Shown here piece after piece: positions 12,201 to 25,503 of a stretch of DNA of 64,000 nt. Position numbers and translations under genes: made by a program. Every line of letters starts with the position of its first letter. Position 1 is the stretch's first letter. Under the pieces are notes generated by a model. That model saw only the letters and a program-made list of their open reading frames with translations, was not told where the DNA came from and ran no database searches. This DNA comes from Helopsaltes ochotensis (Eukaryota > Chordata > Aves > Passeriformes > Locustellidae): NCBI GenBank assembly GCA_013400155.1, contig VXBM01001651.1, positions 16,077 through 80,076 on the forward strand, written 5' to 3'.

Positions 12201-13688
12201 ATTGGACCTGCTGGCTCTGTGTGTTTTTTCTATTCAAGAGCAGAAGGTCATCAGCAGCCTCCTCAGAGTGAAGCAGCTGCTGCCAAAACCAACATCCTTT
12301 GCTAAGGCAGTGACACACCCTGCTCCTGCACCCCCCTCACTCAGAATCTCCCAGCTGTTAGCTCAGGGAATGCCTGTCCTCCACGTCACTTGTACATTTT
12401 ATTTTCTCGTGTCATCCCAGCCTTGATGCTTGGCTGAACGAAAGTCAGATAAATAAAAACGGGTTTCAGCTCTGCAAATGGGGGGAAACTTTTGTTACAC
12501 CCAAGAACCAGGGATGGATAAGGCATCACTGGATTTTTTTTCCTTTATATAGATTAATTTATATTCTTTGGTTGGTTAGTGAGTTGGTGGTTGAGGCCTT
12601 TTTGTGCAGCCTGTAGCAACTACCACCACACAGCAGATGGAAACTGCTTTTTAAGAATACCCTACCGCTCTGTCCTCAAAAATTTAGAGTTTCTGGGTCA
12701 TTCTAATCATCTCTAGGGCAATTAAAATGCCGGGCATTCAGATACTTGGTTGTTGGATTTTCATGGATTTTTTTTAAATACAGTAGGTCTCAATTAATTA
12801 ATTAAAACAGAATAATTAATTCTTCAATGTTCATTATTCTCTTGTTTAAAACTCTTCAGCAGTCAGAGCTGGAAGAGCCCTTGGTCCCTGCTGATCCTGA
12901 GGAGCACTAGGAAGGGAACATTTCATGGCTGGAATTGGTGGCTTTAGTGCCATTTTTTTTTTGAGGAACACATCTAAAATGAGTATTCCCAACATGGGCC
13001 AGCTCATAAAACTTTTGTTGTTTTCACTTGTACACAGTAAAATTTGGGTTGGAGACGTTTTCATGCTGTGTTTTGCGGCCACCCATCAGGTGATGTTTTC
13101 TGCCTAACAATGGGAGGAAGTGGAATAAAAGATGTGTTATCGTGAACTAGAAGTGTTTGGGAAATTCATGCCAGGTTTCATAGGAAGATAAATCATACCC
13201 AGACCGTCCAAGCCTACATTTTCCACTGACAGGCTATCAGCATCCCAGGAAAAGTGAAATTACTGCTATCTGCTCAAAGTAAACGCACATTTTTACCAGC
13301 CCTTTCTCACTAGCTGTAACTCAGCCTTTGCCAGGATTTGCAGTTGTGCAAGAAGCAAAGTCAGACAGGGAAAAGCTAATTCCTCCCCTCAGGACCAGGG
13401 ACCCTTGGTAGGGCACAGGGAAGCCCACTTTTCCTGTTTTTTTAAAGGAGGAGATGGAATGTTGCTTTCTTGCCCGTCTCTGGCAGCGCAGTATCTGCAG
13501 AGGAAGGATGTTCTGAGCCTCAGCCTGAGGGGTCAGGTCCCCGGGGCTTCCTGAGTGATGAGCAAATGCAGCAAATGTTATTTCCCTCCTGGAGCTCAGC
13601 AGAGACCCCCAGGTAGGGGCAGCTCTCCAGGATGTCCCCGTGTCTGTGGCAGTGCCAGCCTGGCTCCTGCTGAGCGTGTCCCCATATG

Positions 13689-13792
13689 GATATTTTCCTT
13701 TAAAACTGTGCGAGCAAAGAAGGGAGCGTGTCCCCACAGGGATATTTTCCTTTAAAACTGTGTGAGCAAAGAAGGGATTAGGAATTCTGGAA
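13689..13792. repeat. 52-bp tandem duplication
   Basis: The block gatattttcctttaaaactg through gcaaagaaggga occurs at 13689 and again at 13741. Confidence 0.9.
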
Positions 13793-16700
13793 GCCCCTCA
13801 GGTCTGTGGTGCTGCACTCGCTGCCCTTTCTCTGAGTGCTGGCCTTGCCTCGCCCCAAAGGTCCCTTACATTTTTTACTTCAGTAAGTTCTACCAGAATT
13901 TTCTGTTGAGCTGATGGGAGATGTCCCCCTCCTCTGGCTCCAATTCCCCTCCTTGTCCTCTGATCCTAAACATTTCCCTTCTTCTTCCCTTCAGCAGGGT
14001 GAAGCTCTGACTTCAGTATTTTTCATGGTGAAGGGGGTGGGAGGGAATGGGGGCATTCCCAAGGAATGATCTGGAATTTGGGTCCATTCTTGCTAAAGCA
14101 AAAAGATTCCACTTCAGTTCACACTCTGAATTGAATCGGGATCTCGCACATGGCCCAAAGTACAGCACAGTTCTGACTAAATGTAGTCCTTTTGCTCCAG
14201 TGAAAATTCTGGGTATTTCATGGCACAGTGCACGTTTGTCTGGATTCCCACAGTAAAAAACAGATCTCACTTGAGAGCTGGAGCTTCTCACAGGAGTAAC
14301 ACATTCCTCTAAAAGCTGCGTGTACATAATAACCGAGGCAGAGCAAGCGGGCTGCCACGGGGACGGGGATGTGTTACAGCATTTTGACTGCACAGCTCCA
14401 CTCCTGGAGAGAGCCAGGCAGATTAGGAGGAAGTTTTAATGGATACCATCATTGTTTACAGAAATAACTGAAAAGGCGTTGGGATTAGGCTGTGCCAGGG
14501 TCCCCTGGATCCCAAAGGGTGGCCAGAGCCCAAGGGAAAACGAGCAAATGAGAGATGTGATCTGTAATTCCCAGGAGACAGGGCTCTTGCATTTCTGAAA
14601 GGTTCAAGTGTAGCTTTTTCAATCAAAATTTAATAGTTTTAATGACCTCAATAAAAACTAAATTCCTACGGAGAAGGAAACAACAAGTGCATTGTATAAT
14701 CAAGACCATCTTTTTGAAAACTCTACTTCCCAATCTGTGAAATGCCTAAACACTGGAAAAGACAATTAAGAAATACCATCCATACTGACAAGGGTTATAA
14801 AAGGCATTGAAGTAATTCAAATTTCAATCTCACAGTTCAGCAAATGCACTCAGCTACAGAGGAAAAACTCTTGGATAAAAGGGGACAAGTTCATGGTGAG
14901 CATCATCATTAAACCCAAACGTGTCACAAAGCAGCGCAAGAAGAAAATTCAAGTGCAAACTCAAGTGAAAGAGAAATAGCTCTTTGCAGATAGCTTAGTT
15001 CAAGCTGTCACAACAGTTCCTTTGTTTAAAAAATAATCTAAGAAATATGAAGATTCCAAGCCAACTTGGAAGAGCTTATATGAAAGCCAGTGTTTCCTGC
15101 ACGCCTGAAGTGGAATATTGGGAGCAGCACGTGATGCACGAGGATATTTTACAGCTGGAGCAGCCTCACCCTTGCTAGCAGAGATAAGGGGAGGGCCAGA
15201 GCTCTTGGATCAGACTCACACTCCTGCTTAGAATTAAAACTTACCTTTGTTGCTAAAAACCAGTTTAAACCTAGAGAGAAAAATGGCATTTTGTCAGCCA
15301 AGGAAGACATTACATCTAAGGAGTCAGGAAGCATCAAAAGAAAGACAAAACCATATACATGATCATAAAAAAGTCCTGGAAGCTCAAATTATGCCAGATG
15401 CATACGAATTAGCAATATTGCTCAGATAAGACATTCTTTAATAAGGGAGATAACACTATTAGTGTAATTACTGACTGCCTGGTCCAGCACTGGGAAAGAA
15501 TTAAATCCATTACACTTCTGGATAAAGCCAAAGCAATTACGAATTTCCAGTTCTTTCCAACTTAAAGAACTGTCTGGTGACTCTCTCTGCATGGGAGCAA
15601 CTCCATTCTGATGTCAGTGCTGTTCTCAGCCCCAGGAATCCCTCAACTCCCCTGGCTGCAAGGCAGAGTCACAAAATCCCCAGTTTGCCAGTGCTGCATT
15701 GCCTTTCCCCCTCCATTTCCTCAGCTTCCTTCCCACTAACCTGCTGTCCAGTACCCCTCATTCTCTGCAAAGCAAGCCCAGCTCTGATGGCAGAAACGAT
15801 GGATTGAGCAGCCCTGGGAGGTGTTACTGCCCCGCCTGGGGGGTTTGCTCAGGCTCCCCAGTGCCCTGCATTAGAATAAACCCGGAGGTCATCACTTCAC
15901 TTGTTGCTGGCTTTGACTCACTGCTTTCAATCTTCGTGAATTATCTGGGCTCTAGGTGTCTCTCCAGCTTGGAGCTCTCCTGCAGTGCTTGTGTTCCCTT
16001 CTCTTCATGCCTTGGGTCCCTGTTAGTGGTGGCTTACAGCCTCTGCCGTGCTTGGCAGATTTCCTGTTGCTCCAGGTGTTATTTGTTATCAAAGAAAACG
16101 GCAGAAAATTTTGCCAGGTGACAAAGCTTGTGGGGGAAAATCTGTCTTCTCTGGGCTGGAGCCAAGGTACTTTATATAGGAACTTACAGGCTGCTTGTTA
16201 GTTGCACTTAGAAGACACGACAGGTTAGCTATTAATTGAATAGAGCAGGCCTGATTTTATAAAGCCTTTCCACCACTTTCTGAATACAGTTTGGAAACTT
16301 TTCATTCTTTAAACGTAACTCAGATGCCTTCAGATTTTTCACACTGGTTTATGGCATTATTTAATGAATTATAGCAGAAAACAAAAATAGAAGTCCGCCC
16401 AGAATGTATTTTCACCACCAGTGACTTATGTTATTCATGTGGAATTACCAAAGAAATTCATGTAGCCACCTAAACCCTTGTTGTACCACGTAGGTTAATG
16501 TCCCTGCTCTGGCAGTCAAGCAGGACCTGATTTTTTTAGAACAAATCACCCATAGTTCAACCCTACCCTTGTATTATTTTTTATTCATGCTTCCTGACCA
16601 CTTGTGTTACGAGTCCACTATAATTTGCTTCAGATATTTTGGATTTTCATTCCAAAGTAACAGAGGGAACAACGCCATCAGGACTGGAAAATGAGCACCA

Positions 16701-18284
16701 GTGGCAGCAGTAGATGACTCAGCGTACAGCAATGGATTGAGGACAGCGCGCAGCGGAGCCCGCTGGCATTCTGCACTAGTTGGAGTTTGCCATCAAAAGC
16801 AAATCCTCCCGCTCACACTGGGACTGGGGAGAGCAGAGCGAGGCCTCGCCCTTGGAGATGTCAAATGTCGACAGCCCCTCTGTTTCCAAAGCCTCTGGTG
16901 ATGGGTGACACTGTCGGCAGGGGTGACCCCTCCTGCGGCACACCCGGCCCTGCCCTGCTGCAAACACCTGCAGCTCCAAGGCCAAACCCGGAATCCTCTG
17001 CTCCTTGTGTGCCACAACACAGCCCCAGAGCCCTCGCCAGGAGCTTGGCATCCACACGAACAGTGGGATATTTTTATCACAAAGGGTAATAAAGAACAAA
17101 GGCCGTAACCTTGGCAGATCACAAGTGCTGGTGCCCCATGGAGAACAGGAAACAGACTGGAGAGGGTTTGGTTTAATCAGGATGTGAAGCCCTTTGTTTC
17201 TCATGCCATTAACCTTTGCACTTTTTATGCTGTCACATTAATGTTTCATTTGAGTTTTATATTCCTTTATATACCTGAAGTTACTAAATGCAACTCAGTT
17301 TAACATAAAGCACCTGACTAAAGAGTCTGTCTTCAATCAAATCTGTATTTACACTGTAGTCCTCCCCACCTCATCAAATAAAAACTCCAAAGAGAGCAGA
17401 GAACTTTCCTTTTCCTCTCTTTAACAACATCCTGAACTTTAAAATAGTTAAGTGATCCTCCATTTCCTATGTAATCACTGGCATTAATGAATTTATCCTT
17501 ATACATCCTGAACACAGATCCCTATACTCATATTAAAATAAAGATTTTTGTGGTCTCTCATTTCCATCCTGCCATTTTTCTTTCTCCATAATGAGTCAAA
17601 ACAAAGGACAGCAGAGCTTCTGCCTGTTTTCTCTGTATACATCTTTCCCTTGCTAGGGCTCCACATGCCTGACTGCAATTCCACAGCTCCTGCACATCCA
17701 GCTGCCTCTCCCTGATTTCTTGTTATGGTTCCTCTTTTCCCCATCCCCAGGGAAGTCCAAGGGGATCACAGCTTCTGCAATTAACTCTGGTCCTAGACCA
17801 AAAAAAAGGAAAATTCAGGCTTAATTGAAAGGCATCATTCCAAGAACACATCCTCAAACTGTCTCACCCAGACAAACTGTTCTTTTCCTATTGACAGTAA
17901 CATTTGCTCTGAATTCTGCCTCCACTGCCTGGGCCCTGCTCAGAGCCCTCCCTGCAGACAGGGACACCCAGGGCTGAGGGCCCCTCTGTCTTCTCATCTG
18001 GCGCCACCCATGCGGCTCTTTGAAAGAGGACTCTTATTTTCAGAGAGACAAAATAAGAAGATCCATATGCAAACCCTCCAAAATGGAGAGCTTTCTACTT
18101 GGCCCATGTTGCAACAGCCTTTTTGTTAGAGGGTCAAAATGAGCCGAGACACGGACTTCTTGTTTATCAGAGCATGAAAGGGGCCCTGCTTTATTCCTGG
18201 TCACAGCTCAGCCATCCTGACTCCAACCATCCCCTGACTCTGGTGGCAGCAAGCTCCTGCTGGAGGTTTCCCTTGGAGCCTCTG

Positions 18285-18425
18285 ACTGCAGGGATCGGGG
18301 TGCAGGCTGGGACTGCAGGCTTTTACCCAGCCAGACTGTGGATTGGGGTGCACGCTGGGACTGCAGGGATTGGGGTGCAGGCTGGGACTGCAGCTTTTGT
18401 CCAGCCAGGCTCTGACTGCAGACCC
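18285..18425. repeat. GC-rich imperfect tandem repeat
   Basis: The block ctgcagggat(c/t)ggggtgcag with gctgggactgcag recurs at 18286 and 18361 (75 bp apart), with a partial unit at about 18340. Confidence 0.8.
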
Positions 18426-21164
18426 AGACTGGCCACACAGCAGTGATTCTCTCCTTTATGCTCCTCAAGGTTCCCCCTCCATGAGGACCCTCCCCTCAGC
18501 ACCTCACCCTCTCTTTTATCCCGCTCATCCTGACTGGATGCAGCTGTGGCTCATCAGGGGTGAGGCTGGATTGGGTAATTAACAGAGCTGTTACTGATCA
18601 AGGACGAGGTCACCTGGATTCCCTTCTCCACAATGATTGGAAGGTGCTGCCTCATTCCGTAGCTGAAAGCAGCAAAAAGGTGGCACATTTTAAATACAAA
18701 TTCATTTTGTGTGAGTGTGTGCTCGCTCTCATTCAGGAGGAACAAAAACCTCAGCCCCGCTGAGGATCCCAGGGGAGGGAGAAGAGCAGGTTCCACACGG
18801 AATGCTCATGGGATTGAGGATTTGGGAACAACTTCCCAGCTTGTTTCTGGGTTGGCTTTGGATCTTTTCTACATAAAACGCAACTACACCGAAATCTGGC
18901 ACTCGGGAGATGATGTTTGGACGAATCTCCACAACTCCAGCTTATTTTTAATATAATACAGAAGATGGCTTAACATGAGCTCAGCACAGTACCTGCAGGG
19001 GAAAAAAGGCACCACAAAACAAAGCCAGGAACTGGCAGCGTGTCAGCTCTGCCTTGGCTCTGCATGGCGAGGGAGCAGCATGACCAGCTGCCAGCTCTCA
19101 GCAGACAGCATCTGATGAAAAACTCCCAACTCCTCCTCATTACAGGCAGACCTTTGTCACCACAGCAAAGTTCCCAAACTGCAAATCAAGCGTCGCCGTG
19201 GCAGACACAAAAACCCAGGGACAATAGCTGCTAAAATCTAAGTCTCATTTGTTCCTCCCACGGTCAAGATGCTTTTTGGCAAGTGGCTGGTGTTTGCTAC
19301 TGACTCCTATTTTCTGAAGCAGATGAGCGGCCCAAAGCAGGATTTACGGTTTTAGAAGACTCGGGGAAGCAGGTGGAATATTTATAGCTTGTACCATCCT
19401 TTCCAGGTGTCCCTGGCCCTTCTGATGTTAGCAGGGCTGCAGAGCGGGTCACAAAGGCTGATGCCCTGTTTCCCTGGCATTCAGCCTCCCCTGGATATTC
19501 TCCTTTGTAACGGGAATCTTTTCTTCCATTTGCTCCTTAAGACTCAATGCCTAAAGAACAGCTTGAGTGCCTCATGGCAAATGTGTTTTATTAAAACTTC
19601 TACCAAAACTCCCATCGGAAGGCAGAACAATTTAATACCTTTCTTGGTTACTCTATTTCATTTGAAAGAATCCTACCTGTCCCCTGGATGCCACTGTCAT
19701 GACCCTGCGCTCACTGATGTGTTTGGGATGGGATATTTTTGGCATGAGTCCATAATTTGAAAATAAACTGACCTTTGGCTTGAGGTCCCCTGCTTTTGGG
19801 AAGGGTCTCCTTTGCTTTTCCATGCTGTAGGGCTACATTCAAATGGGGATGGCAGGAGAACACCCGGACTTCCCACTTTAGATGCAGCCATGCACAGTTT
19901 TTATCTAAAAACACCCAAACCAGAAGACCCCGATGCAGAAGGGAGTTTTCACCGGTGCTGCTGCAGCGCTGCCAGATGCTCCCAGGCCCTGCTGCTGCCA
20001 GACAGGCTCGTGGGGTGCTGAATTCAGCCCAAGCAGCAGCAGCAGCGCTGGGAAATGCCAGCAGTGAGTGCCTGCAGCCCGGGCGGGCGCTGCGTCCCTC
20101 CAGCTCCAGAGAAGCCCCAGGCGAGTGCCAGCGGGGAGTGATTCACAGCTGGGCAGATCTGGTGCCTCAAAGCCTGGCAGCTGTCTGCTCCCTGCATGAG
20201 AACCAGGAACTTTCATTTGGGAGGGTGCTCCCATCAGGATGGATTCCCCTCCCTCCCAGAGGCGTCGCATTTAAATTCCTCTTGGCTCTTTATTTCCCAG
20301 TGAGAAATTTCTCTATTTCTTTCCTGCAGGAGAGCCGTGCTGTAATTTTTTATGCTCTTGACATTCTCTGATAGGCTGCTATCAAGGCAGGCCATGCATT
20401 TCTAAAGATACAGGGCTGGTTTGATCTCCCTCCAGTGTTTATCATTAGGAAAGCGAGGTTAGGAAGAAACTTCCACAATTCTGACACCTACCAAAAAATT
20501 AATCAAAAGCAGAGCGCTCAACATTTACACCCCAAATCAAAACACAGGAAATATAAGACCCCAGAAAACTACGTTAAGGAAATGTCTGGATAAACATCTG
20601 CAAATGAGCATGGGCAGGATGATGCTTTCATTTGCAACAGTTCAATCAGAATCAATGAAAACATTTCCATTGATTGCAGTGAGAAATTAATTAGAATTCC
20701 AGCAGCTTTGGACAGGACTACAGCTAACTGGGGCCAAGAGGTTGATGTTGTGTGCTGACCCATGTAGTTACAAATATAAAATTATTATTGTTATATGCAG
20801 GTGAAATAGAGATTATTATTATATATAATGATATCATCAGCATCAGGGTGCAGATCAGAACATGAAGCCCACTTCTACCTGAGAAAACCTGTTTATTCTG
20901 TCCTGTTCACAAATTCCAGGCTCTTGGTTCAGAAACCCTCTGCTCTGAGGGCAGACAGGTAAGAGCCCTGGAAGGTCAATAATTGATAGGGGATGTTCCG
21001 GTGCACGAGCAGGGTTTATGCACATTGCTCCTGAAGGAAGGAGACATCCAGGTTCTCCTCACAGCCCTGGCCTTTCATGGGACAAGTCCAGGCATTGCTG
21101 GCACGGAATGTCAGTGATGTGCTCTTAGCTGCAATAAAATTCAAATGTGAAGGGATTTTTCTGT

Positions 21165-21285
21165 CCCAGGCCAGGCTGGACAGGGCTGGGAGCAGCCAGG
21201 GGCAGTGGGAGTGTCCCTGCCATGGCAGGGGGGCACTGGGGGGGCTCTGAGGCCCCTCCAACCCAACCCAGTCTGGGACTGGGAG
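21165..21285 (+). mobile_element. CR1 LINE 3' fragment
   Basis: It contains caggccaggctggacagggc, agtgtccctgccatggcagg and gcccctccaacccaaccc, as in the copy at 40,200. Confidence 0.8.
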
Positions 21286-21583
21286 TGAGGCTGCTCCACT
21301 GAACAAACCCCAGCTCTTTGCAGGCTCTGCCTGAGCTGTGTGAGCACAGTGGTAGGACAGGGGCAGAGGGACAAAGCTCGTGGATTGGCAGTGCCACACT
21401 ATTGAGGAATTCCCTCAATGACTCCCAAAATAAATACGCTCTGTCTGGGAAACACCTTGATTCCTAGTCAACTACCCTCATCACTTTCCCTTCTAGACCT
21501 TTTTCACTGAGGGACTAATGAGAAAACTACATTTTACTTCATGCATTATAGATGTTATAATGTTACTAAAATAAAACTCTCTT

Positions 21584-21664
21584 ATGAAAAAAAAAAAAAA
21601 CCAGAAAAAAACCCCAAAACAAAACAAAACACCAACAAAACAAACCCACAGAAAACCAAAACAA
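21584..21664. repeat. A-rich simple repeat
   Basis: It is an A14 run followed by repeated AAAAC/AACAAA motifs. Confidence 0.85.
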
Positions 21665-24590
21665 CCTGCAAATGGGAAATACCAAGTTATGAGTAAGTGT
21701 TCACAGAACACTGTAGGGAAGAATAAAATATATCTGGAGTTTCTGGCAGCTCAGAGTAAGGCATCTGATGGCAGACTGTGTTAGGAGGAGATCTGTGCAC
21801 GTGGAAGAGGAAGCAATTATTCCAATTATTCCAGGTTCACTTTGGGGAGGTGGGGCATCGTTTGGAGTGCAGCACCTCGGGTGTGGCTGTGGCAGAGAAC
21901 ATGCACTGCTGGGAATCTTAACCAGGGGAAAGAGCCTGGGTTGTGCTGGAAGAGCAGAGAACACCAAAGCCAACTTCTCCAAGCACTTCAGTAAATCCAG
22001 TGTTGATTGTTCTGCGTGGCAGTTTGATATCCTAGGAGAAAATGCAAGGGGCATTCTAGGGCAACCCCATCCCCTCCAAAACCAGAAGAGCCACCTCTCC
22101 TCCCCACCAGTCTAAACCACGAGCTGAGCAGGGACACTCCAAGGTTCCAGGGGGTCTGGGACAGCCCTCACACGTGCTGCTGCCTGGGACTGCTCCAGCA
22201 AATGGGTAACCCAGGACACTCCTTGCCCACAGCGTTTAGGAGTGGGCGTAAATAAAGCACCTGGCAGGAGCACTCTGGCTTTACCTCATCCCCCTCTGCA
22301 TGGCAGGCAGAACTGAGCGATCACTCATGGTCTCTGCAGCCCGAATTTTTATAGAATCGTAGAACCATTAAGGTTGGAAGAGCTCTCTAAGATCATCAAC
22401 TCCAAGCCTTAACCCAGCACTTCCAGCTCCAGACACAGTCCAGCCTGGCTTAACCAAAATAATGATTTTGGAACCTCTAGCAGAAATTCATCGTTGACAA
22501 AAAGGAAGATAAATGCAAACCAAACAGGGAAACTAATGAAGGTTCTGTTACATTGATCCTAAATAAGTAGAGAAAAGGCCATTGAAAGCAGAACTTGATG
22601 CAGCAGCAGCACCGTGGAGATGAGAGAGTGCTGACACATCCTTTGGCTGTAACCTCCTGAAGAGGAGGGGAGGACACAGGTCCTTCCTGCCCTGAAATGA
22701 AAAGCTTTCACATAAGTGGGGCCCTGATGCAATGAACACCTCCTGGCTGCTTTGCAGTGCCTGTCCCAGCTCTGAAAGCGTTCAGCAGAGTACACAAAGT
22801 CTCCCTGAGGGTGCTGGCACTCTGTGGGCTGAGTGTTGGCACTCCAGATGCATCTGCACAGTCTGAGCTTTCCCTAACCTTAAAAAAGGGATTCAATGCA
22901 CTTATTAGCAGAATAATTCTAAAGTTCAAAGAACAACAAATACCAGTTCATCCTACTAGCTTTCTAAAGTACCTTGTAATTAAGATTATTTGTTCCTTGC
23001 GTGCTTCCAGAGCAGCTCTGAGCAGTGATCAGGAAGAGGCAGGGGATATTTCCCCCGTAATGCTCAGGGCTGATTAACACAGCACCAGCTTTTACTGGCA
23101 CAGGGCACAGCAGAGCAATAATGAGCATTCCTGACAGTGGCACGCAGGGAAATGTCCTCAGAGCAAATCACCTACCAGAAAGCTACAGCAAGATCTCCCC
23201 GAGGGCTTGCACACTTGCCAGCAGAGCAAAAAAAATCCTCAAAGTTAAACTGGAGTGCAACACCCTGGAGGTGATGGTGCTCTCAAACCAGGCACTTGTG
23301 TCCTGTGGTGCTAAGCCCCCTGCATGGGGGGCACCACAGGAGAGCTTCCTCTGGAGCACACAAAACTCTTCTCCAGACATTCAGGTGCTGCCTGGGAACA
23401 AAGCTGGGTGACAGCAGCCCTTCCCTCCCTCCAAGGAGGATCCCAGCTGCCTTCTCTGCACAGGGGGAGCAGGATGGGCTCAGCTTCCTCTGCATCCCTC
23501 CCAGAGTCTGGGCAGCAGCTCCCACATCCACGTGAATTCACTCTTTGGTTGCTGGGATGGCATTTTGCACCTCCCCAGTTTGCCAAATTCAATATGCAGT
23601 TATGCCATGCCTTCCAGACCAGAGGGCACGGCCTACAGTCCTCAGCCTGAGTCTGACCTCTGAGAGTATTTCTGGAAATGGGATATTTGACTAGGCTGTG
23701 TCTCAAGGTCACAGCATTTAGTTTGGAACACTTTTCATCAACTGCTCCAGAATTCCATGTATTTTTAAAAATTTATTTTCTCTTCATATTATCATTTCTA
23801 TGCAGTGCTCTAAAACTTATTTTGTGGGATTGCGACCTGGAGGTTTTATCGCTGACTTACAATGAGCCAGACTTTTACCCTTCGTTTAAGGTTACTTTAT
23901 CTGTGCCTGTGTATTTACCACATCCATGTGGGAAGCAAATATTTTTTCTCTCAGGGTCCTTTTCAGCAGCTCTCCCCAGTGCCGGAATTATTTCCAAGGT
24001 TAGCAGAGATAACACCTCACAATCTAACAATAACAAGCCAGGCCAGAACCACTGGCAGTGTCTGCAGGGCAAAGTCAGCCTTTGGTTTTGCTCCTGTCCC
24101 CTGCTGCCTGCAGATCGCTCTCTGTGACACAGATTTATATGTCAAGATGATAAGAGCTCTGCTGGGGCACGCAGTGTCTGCTCCATCAGACACCCACATT
24201 TCTGCTGGGGATTTGTCAGCAGGAGCTGCGGGAGTTCCAGGGACGCGGTTTTGTGGCACAGGGGGTCAGAACCAGGAGTGCCACCGTGACCCAGGAACCT
24301 GAGCTGGCCTCCGAGGGAGGAACTGCCCTGGCAATTAGAGGATCAGCCCAGCAGCACAGCCAGGAGAGCAGCAGAGGTGGCTCTGCTCTCCCTGGCAGCT
24401 GAGCCAGCAGCTCTCCTCCCTTCTGGCAGGAGCTGCAGGTGGGACATCAATAACCAGCCCTGGATAATGCAAACAAGAGCTCTGCATCCCCAGCCACGTT
24501 AACCTCCACCAGAATTTGACCAAAGGACAGCCAGTGTGGGTTTGTTATCTGGTAGGGAATGCTGTCGTTCTCAGCAGCGAAATCAGAGCC
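21665..24590. other. Intergenic, one CR1 fragment, otherwise nothing recognised
   Basis: Apart from the CR1 remnant at 22350-22460, no gene or repeat is supported. Confidence 0.7.
22350..22460 (-). mobile_element. CR1 LINE 3' fragment
   Basis: It reads tagaatcgtagaaccattaa, ggttggaagagctctctaag and atcatcaactccaagcc, the reverse-complement CR1 end. Confidence 0.85.
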
Positions 24591-24596
24591 CAGCTT

Positions 24597-24621
24597 CCGC
24601 CTCCTCCTCCTCCTCCTCCTG
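24597..24621. repeat. (CCT)n microsatellite
   Basis: About seven tandem CCT units. Confidence 0.9.
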
Positions 24622-25149
24622 TGCGCTCAGCGTGTGACACAGGCTGTACATGCACCCATCCCAAACACTGAGCCCTAAACTGCAGTAAAGAGTTCACCCG
24701 TATCTCCTTCTTAAAATAAACCAAACCGGGGAAAGCACTCCAATTACACCCCGATTGAATTTATTGCTAACATTAACCCTAGTCCAGCACACACTGGGGA
24801 TCCTTTTAAACTCTTCCCTCTGGGCAGACACTTTATTCTGCAGACAAGGCTGCTGAAATCTGGGCATTGTTACCACCCCAGGACTTCTCTGCGTTTTTGG
24901 GTTTTTTACTGCTCTAGCGTTGTCCTCTCATCCAAGTGGGGGAGAAAAATGCACAGACAGAACACGAACTGCACGCCCTGGTGGCTGACTGCAGCAGGGA
25001 AATGATGCGAGGTCAGGGTTATGTAAGTGCTGCTGCTCCTGATCTCCATCTGGAGGGCACCTCCTGCTGCCCCTGCCCCTGTCCAGAGCCTCCCAGAGCC
25101 GAGCACAGGGCTGGGCACAGACCCTGCACCGGCAGGGACCGGCACTGCC

Positions 25150-25503
25150 CTGCTCCCTCCTGGGCTGCATCCTGCAGGGACAGCCCTGCAGGAGCTGCTC
25201 AGGGCAGGGAATGTGCCCTCCATCCTCCTGGGCCCCATCCTGCAGGGACAGCCCTGCAGGAGCTGCTCAGGGCAGGGAATGTGCCCTCCATCCTCCCTCC
25301 TGGGCCGCATCCTGCAGGGACAGCCCTGCAGGAGCTGCTCAGGGCAGGGAATGTGCCCTCCATCCTCCCTCCTGGGCCGCATCCTGCAGGGACAGCCCTG
25401 CAGGAGCTGCTCAGGGCAGGGAATGTGCCCTCCATCCTCCCTCCTGGGCTGCATCCTGCAGGAGCAGCCCTGCAGGAGCTCTCCCCTGCTCAGGGCAGGG
25501 AAT
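25150..25503. repeat. 72-bp minisatellite, about 5 copies
   Basis: The marker gggaat recurs at 25207, 25275, 25347, 25419 and 25498 (spacing 68, 72, 72, 79). Each unit holds ctgcagggacagccctgcag, an inverted repeat with an 8-bp stem. The multiple-of-three period produces long repetitive ORFs on both strands. Confidence 0.95.

Larger units (their letters stand above)
9293..21150. other. Long intergenic stretch without a recognised gene
   Basis: I found only local features: a 52-bp tandem duplication (13689-13792), an AT-rich TAAT cluster (12790-12826), and GC-rich repeated units (18285-18420). Open frames are short and lack family resemblance. The AT-rich 10130-10520 segment could be a conserved noncoding element. 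Confidence 0.7.
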
